From contig SLBH01000262.1 in assembly GCA_007126415.1 (NCBI GenBank), positions 1 through 8,118 of the forward strand: a DNA stretch of 8,118 nucleotides, given 5' to 3'. Under the pieces are notes generated by a model. The model did no database searches and was not told the origin of the DNA. It was given only the letters and a program-made list of their open reading frames with translations. The translations under genes were made by a program, and so were the position numbers. Below, piece after piece: positions 5,246 through 8,118 of this stretch; the stretch's first letter is position 1, and each line of letters opens with the position of its first letter. This DNA comes from Spirochaetales bacterium (GTDB taxonomy: Bacteria > Spirochaetota > Spirochaetia > DSM-27196 > SLAA01).

Positions 5246-7453
5246 CTACCGGCAGCTCACGAACACGGCAAGCGCTTTATCCACCACCCGATAGCGCGAG
5301 CCCGGCGCAAAGCGTGGACCGGCGTCTTCACCACATATATCCTCGGGCGGATCAAGATACGTATCGATAACGCGACCCCAAGTTGCGTCCGAAGGTAGCA
5401 AGAAAGCTACCGTGCTGCTCGAAGCGTTGAACAGCAACAGTAGGTCGCTGTCGTCGCGCCCGGTCCGCGTCTCGGCGCCACCACCGTCGATCCGGACCGC
5501 GAGGCGACCGCCGGCGGTGGTCCAGTCGACCGCCCGACCGTCGGGGCTCAGCCAGTCGATGTCCGGAAGGCTGTCGAAATCGTGGTCGCCACCGGTGAAG
5601 AACTCGCCTCGCCCGATCGCCGGGTGCCGTCGCCGAAACGCGACCATCTCGCGAACGTACCGGAGAAACTCGCCGTCGTGCGGCAGCCCGGTGTAATCCA
5701 ACCAGGCGAGCTCGCTATTGTGACAGTACGCGTTGTTGTTCCCGCGCTGCGTTCGCCCGATTTCGTCGCCTCCCAGAATCATCGGCGTCCCCTGTGACAG
5801 CAATAGCGTCGAGATGAAGTTCTTGCGTTGTCTCATGCGCAGGCGGTTCACCTCGGCGTGATCGGTCTCGCCCTCTATTCCGTGGTTGTACGAGTGGTTC
5901 GCGTTATGACCGTCGCGGTTGTTCTCGCCGTTTGCGTAGTTATACTTGCGGCTGTAACTCACGAGGTCGTAGAGCGTGAAACCATCGTGCGAGGTTACGA
6001 AGTTGATGCTGTGAAACGGCTTACGCCCGTCGCGGAGGTAAAGGTCGGCACTCCCGCTAAGCCGAGTAGCGAGCTGCGCCGCGTCACCATGCTCAAGGTT
6101 CCAGAACTTGCGCACGTCGTCTCGAAACTTGTCGTTCCACTCGGCCCAGCGTCCGCCCGGAAACCACCCAACCTGATACGCGCCGGCGGCGTCCCAGGCC
6201 TCGGCTATCAGTTTGGTATCACGCAGAATAGGGTCCTGAGCGATATGCTCGACCACCGGCGGATTTTCCATCATTCGACCCGAGCCGTCGCGCCCAAGGA
6301 TCGAACCGAGGTCGAATCGAAACCCGTCGATATGCATCTCCATCACCCAGTAATGCAAACAATCGAGAATGAGCTGCCGAACGATCGGATGATTGCAGTT
6401 GACGGTATTGCCGCACCCCGAGAAGTTCCGATAGTAGCGCTTGTTGCGGTCGAGTATGTAGTAGATGCTGTTGTCGAGGCCCCGAAACGAGTAAGTGGGG
6501 CCTAACTCGTTGCCCTCCCCGGTGTGGTTGAACACCACGTCCAGTATGACCTCTATACCGGCCTTGTGCAGCTCGCGTACCATGTACTTGAACTCGGCTA
6601 CCTGAGCGCCGGGTTCGGCGTCGGCCGCGTAGGAGGCTTTGGGGGCGAAGAACGCCACGGGACTGTAGCCCCAGTAGTTCTGCAGGAGCTCTCCGGTCGT
6701 TGGGTTTCGCCGATCGACCTCGTGCTCGTTGAACTCCTGCACCGGCAGAAGCTCAAGACTCGTTATCCCCAGCTCACGCAGATACGGGATCTTCTCTACA
6801 ACGCCTAAGTACGTTCCCGGGTTGCTCACCTCGGAGCTGGGGTGCATCGTGAGCCCACGCAGGTGCGCCTCGTACACCACCGCCTCCTGCAGCGGTACAT
6901 TGAGCGGGGCATCACCTTGCCAGTCGAAATCGTCGTCGACCACTATGCATTTCGGAACCACAGCGGCGCTCGAGGCCTCCGAAAACGACAAATCGGCCTC
7001 GGGCGCGTCTCGGTTGCACCCCACCGCGGCGTGCACGTCATGCACAAATCCGTCGGTCAAGGCGCGCGCGTACGGGTCGATCAGCAGCTTGTTGCGATTG
7101 AAGCGGTGCCCGTTCTCGGGGTCGTATGGGCCGTCTACCCGGTAGAGGTACAACGCACCCGGTTTGACACCCGCCACGTAAAGGTGCCATATATCGCCGG
7201 TGCGATGGTGCTCAGGATCAAACGCCACCTGAAATCGCGGCTCCCGGTCGCTTGGTCGCTCAAAAAGCAGCAATGTGACGAGCATCGCGTGCCGGGAGAA
7301 CAACGCGAACTGCGTCCCGACGCCGTCGAAGGTGGCGCCGAGCGGTTTGGGCCTTCCGCGCCGTAACCGGCCCGGCGGATCACTCGCTGCTGCGGCGGCC
7401 TCGAGGCCTCCCTCGAGGCCGCCACGGTCAGACGCTTCGAGTGAGGAACGCAT
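5246..7453 (-). CDS. glgX: Glycogen debranching enzyme, GlgX/isoamylase type (GH13)
   Basis: Hydrolyses alpha-1,6 branch linkages of glycogen or limit dextrins in the cytoplasm. The 735-aa protein has an N-terminal CBM48-like domain from about residue 36 (KPLGATFDGVGTQFALFS) to about 130, then a GH13 barrel. The four conserved regions are present: DVVFNH (305-310); GFRFDLGS with nucleophile D381; LIAEAWD with acid/base E418; and FVTSHDG with H489 and D490, D490 being the transition-state stabiliser. The segment GNTVNCNHPIVRQLILDCLHYWV, at about 348-370, is typical of the isoamylase/GlgX/TreX group. A C-terminal beta domain closes at about 730. The first 30 residues are Ala/Gly/Glu-rich and absent from typical homologues, but no ATG, GTG or TTG lies in frame between M1 and the CBM48 domain, so ATG 7453 stands. 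The start lies inside the last codons of the hydrolase gene (26-bp overlap, different frame), which suggests co-transcription. Isoamylase and GlgX specificity cannot be separated by eye. Confidence 0.93.
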   Translation of the reverse strand: MRSSLEASDRGGLEGGLEAAAAASDPPGRLRRGRPKPLGATFDGVGTQFALFSRHAMLVTLLLFERPSDREPRFQVAFDPEHHRTGDIWHLYVAGVKPGALYLYRVDGPYDPENGHRFNRNKLLIDPYARALTDGFVHDVHAAVGCNRDAPEADLSFSEASSAAVVPKCIVVDDDFDWQGDAPLNVPLQEAVVYEAHLRGLTMHPSSEVSNPGTYLGVVEKIPYLRELGITSLELLPVQEFNEHEVDRRNPTTGELLQNYWGYSPVAFFAPKASYAADAEPGAQVAEFKYMVRELHKAGIEVILDVVFNHTGEGNELGPTYSFRGLDNSIYYILDRNKRYYRNFSGCGNTVNCNHPIVRQLILDCLHYWVMEMHIDGFRFDLGSILGRDGSGRMMENPPVVEHIAQDPILRDTKLIAEAWDAAGAYQVGWFPGGRWAEWNDKFRDDVRKFWNLEHGDAAQLATRLSGSADLYLRDGRKPFHSINFVTSHDGFTLYDLVSYSRKYNYANGENNRDGHNANHSYNHGIEGETDHAEVNRLRMRQRKNFISTLLLSQGTPMILGGDEIGRTQRGNNNAYCHNSELAWLDYTGLPHDGEFLRYVREMVAFRRRHPAIGRGEFFTGGDHDFDSLPDIDWLSPDGRAVDWTTAGGRLAVRIDGGGAETRTGRDDSDLLLLFNASSSTVAFLLPSDATWGRVIDTYLDPPEDICGEDAGPRFAPGSRYRVVDKALAVFVSCR
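7394..7423. repeat. Perfect 13-bp inverted repeat (hairpin) in the 5' end of glgX
   Basis: GGCGGCCTCGAGG (7394-7406) and CCTCGAGGCCGCC (7411-7423) are exact reverse complements separated by 4 nt, so either strand can fold into a 13-bp GC-rich stem with a 4-nt loop. In glgX it encodes residues 11-20 (GGLEGGLEAA) and begins 31 nt into the gene. It also follows the hydrolase stop codon (7430-7428) by 4 nt. No T-run follows on either strand, so it is not a standard intrinsic terminator, but it could pause RNA polymerase or ribosomes or stabilise a processed RNA end. Confidence 0.85.
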
Positions 7454-8118
7454 CCACCCTCCGCAAAAAATCCTCGGGCTGCTCGGCGTGCACCCAGTGC
7501 CCGGAATCCGGAATCATCTCGATCTCGGCCGCCGGGAACGCCGCTTCGATGGTATCACCGTCGCGTTCGCGGTCGAGATAGTCTGAACGCTCCCCGCCCA
7601 AGAACAAGGTCGGCCCGGTGTATACCGCGTTTCCCTCGCCGATAGGCCGCCTTAGCATCCGTTGATACTCAGATTGTATCGCCTTGGTGTTCATTTTCCA
7701 GCTATAACTGCCGTCCGGATCTCGTTTGAGGCTCTTGAGCAGGAACGCCCGTACACCTGCGTCTGAAATATGATCCTGCAGCACTGTATCAGCTTCTTTG
7801 CGGGACGACGCGTGGGCGTTTGAGACCGCTTGAAGCGCGTTCAGAATCTGCTCGTACGACGCGGCGTACTCGCGCGGCGCGATATCTACAACCACCAGCG
7901 CCTTTAGACGTTCCGGCCGCGCCGCCGCCACGGTCATCGCCACCTTGCCGCCGAGCGAATGTCCCAGCAGCGCAACGTCTTCGAGCCCCAGGTAGTCCAT
8001 CGTATCAAAGACATCTTCGGCCATCTCCGCGAATCCCATCTCGTCTTCCCACCCGGACTCGCCGTGATTGCGCAGATCGAGCAGAACCACGCGAAAACGC
8101 TCCGACAACCGGTTCGCG
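7428..8118 (-). CDS. Alpha/beta hydrolase, YbfF/ABHD11-like esterase (5' end outside window)
   Basis: Serine hydrolase of the alpha/beta fold, probably a cytoplasmic esterase acting on acyl esters or thioesters; the substrate is unknown. The coding frame runs off the right edge, so the N-terminus is missing, including the first strand and the usual HG oxyanion-hole motif. Of 229 visible residues, the motif DLRNHGES comes first, as in YbfF/ABHD11 proteins, followed by the nucleophile elbow GHSLGGK with Ser at about residue 54. A probable acid region GGERSDYL (Asp near 179) and the catalytic His in DSGHWVHAEQPEDF (near 207) follow. The TTG at 8108 is not a credible start: it falls in the middle of the conserved NRLSERFRVVLLDLRNHG segment. 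The gene overlaps glgX by 26 bp at its 3' end. MenH- or RutD-like functions are possible, but the DLRNHG signature favours the YbfF type. Confidence 0.88.
   Translation of the reverse strand, partial: ANRLSERFRVVLLDLRNHGESGWEDEMGFAEMAEDVFDTMDYLGLEDVALLGHSLGGKVAMTVAAARPERLKALVVVDIAPREYAASYEQILNALQAVSNAHASSRKEADTVLQDHISDAGVRAFLLKSLKRDPDGSYSWKMNTKAIQSEYQRMLRRPIGEGNAVYTGPTLFLGGERSDYLDRERDGDTIEAAFPAAEIEMIPDSGHWVHAEQPEDFLRRVDAFLTRSV
7457..7462 (-). promoter_or_regulatory. Ribosome binding site of glgX
   Basis: GGAGGG on the - strand, ending 3 nt before the ATG at 7453-7451 (4 nt if GGAGG is taken as the core). The spacing is slightly short, but the site is strong. It lies inside the hydrolase coding region. 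Confidence 0.6.

Noticed and set aside
5828..6505. 225-residue open frame on the + strand opposite glgX
   Set aside because: The opposite strand has complete GH13 motifs throughout this stretch. The + frame encodes a Val/Arg-rich protein without recognisable motifs and is an antisense shadow of GC-rich coding DNA.
7164..7193. Possible antisense promoter in glgX (TTGACA at 7164-7169, AT-rich CATATA at 7188-7193)
   Set aside because: The -35 is perfect, but the -10 candidate matches only three of six positions at 18-nt spacing, and no plausible gene follows on the + strand.
8106..8108. TTG as the start codon of the alpha/beta hydrolase
   Set aside because: The frame stays open to the window edge, and the residues around the TTG belong to the conserved hydrolase core, so the gene is simply cut by the window.
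1..8118. A new defence system, mobile element, CRISPR array or biosynthetic cluster
   Set aside because: All but one gene belong to well-known metabolic, tRNA-charging or peptidase families; no transposase, integrase, direct-repeat array, tRNA-flanked boundary or toxin-antitoxin pair is visible.

Overview
The window is an ordinary-looking, moderately GC-rich bacterial chromosomal stretch, almost fully coding, with six genes. One gene reads on the + strand at the left end. The other five read on the - strand and meet the first tail-to-tail. The best taxonomic clue is the threonyl-tRNA synthetase. It is only 587 residues long, starts directly at the editing domain with no N-terminal TGS domain, and its sequence resembles the ThrRS of spirochaetes such as Borrelia and Treponema as I remember them. 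I therefore lean towards a free-living, GC-rich spirochaete (Spirochaetales), but this is an inference from one protein.

Layout. At 49-858 (+) lies a multi-pass membrane CDP-alcohol phosphatidyltransferase, preceded by a good sigma70-type promoter (10-38). In - strand transcription order, starting from the right edge, come: a 5'-truncated alpha/beta hydrolase of the YbfF/ABHD11 type (7428-8118); a GlgX/isoamylase-type glycogen debranching enzyme that overlaps it by 26 bp (5246-7453); threonyl-tRNA synthetase (3392-5155) with its own promoter in the 90-bp gap after glgX; an M32 (Taq-type) metallocarboxypeptidase (1747-3279); and, only 6 bp later and in the same reading frame, an unrecognised membrane protein with four predicted membrane helices and a C-terminal domain predicted to be outside the cytoplasm (889-1740).

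The - strand genes do not form one obvious pathway. They cover glycogen breakdown, tRNA charging, peptide trimming, an esterase-like enzyme and an unknown membrane protein. The hydrolase-glgX and carboxypeptidase-membrane protein pairs are tightly coupled. The thrS promoter splits the run into at least two transcription units. No tRNA or rRNA gene, insertion sequence, CRISPR array, convincing intrinsic terminator or intergenic stretch above 300 bp was found.

No new multi-gene system is evident. The points most worth a second look are a perfect 13-bp GC-rich hairpin inside the first codons of glgX, the unknown membrane protein coupled in frame to the M32 peptidase across a single TGA, and the nearly leaderless promoter arrangement of the first gene.
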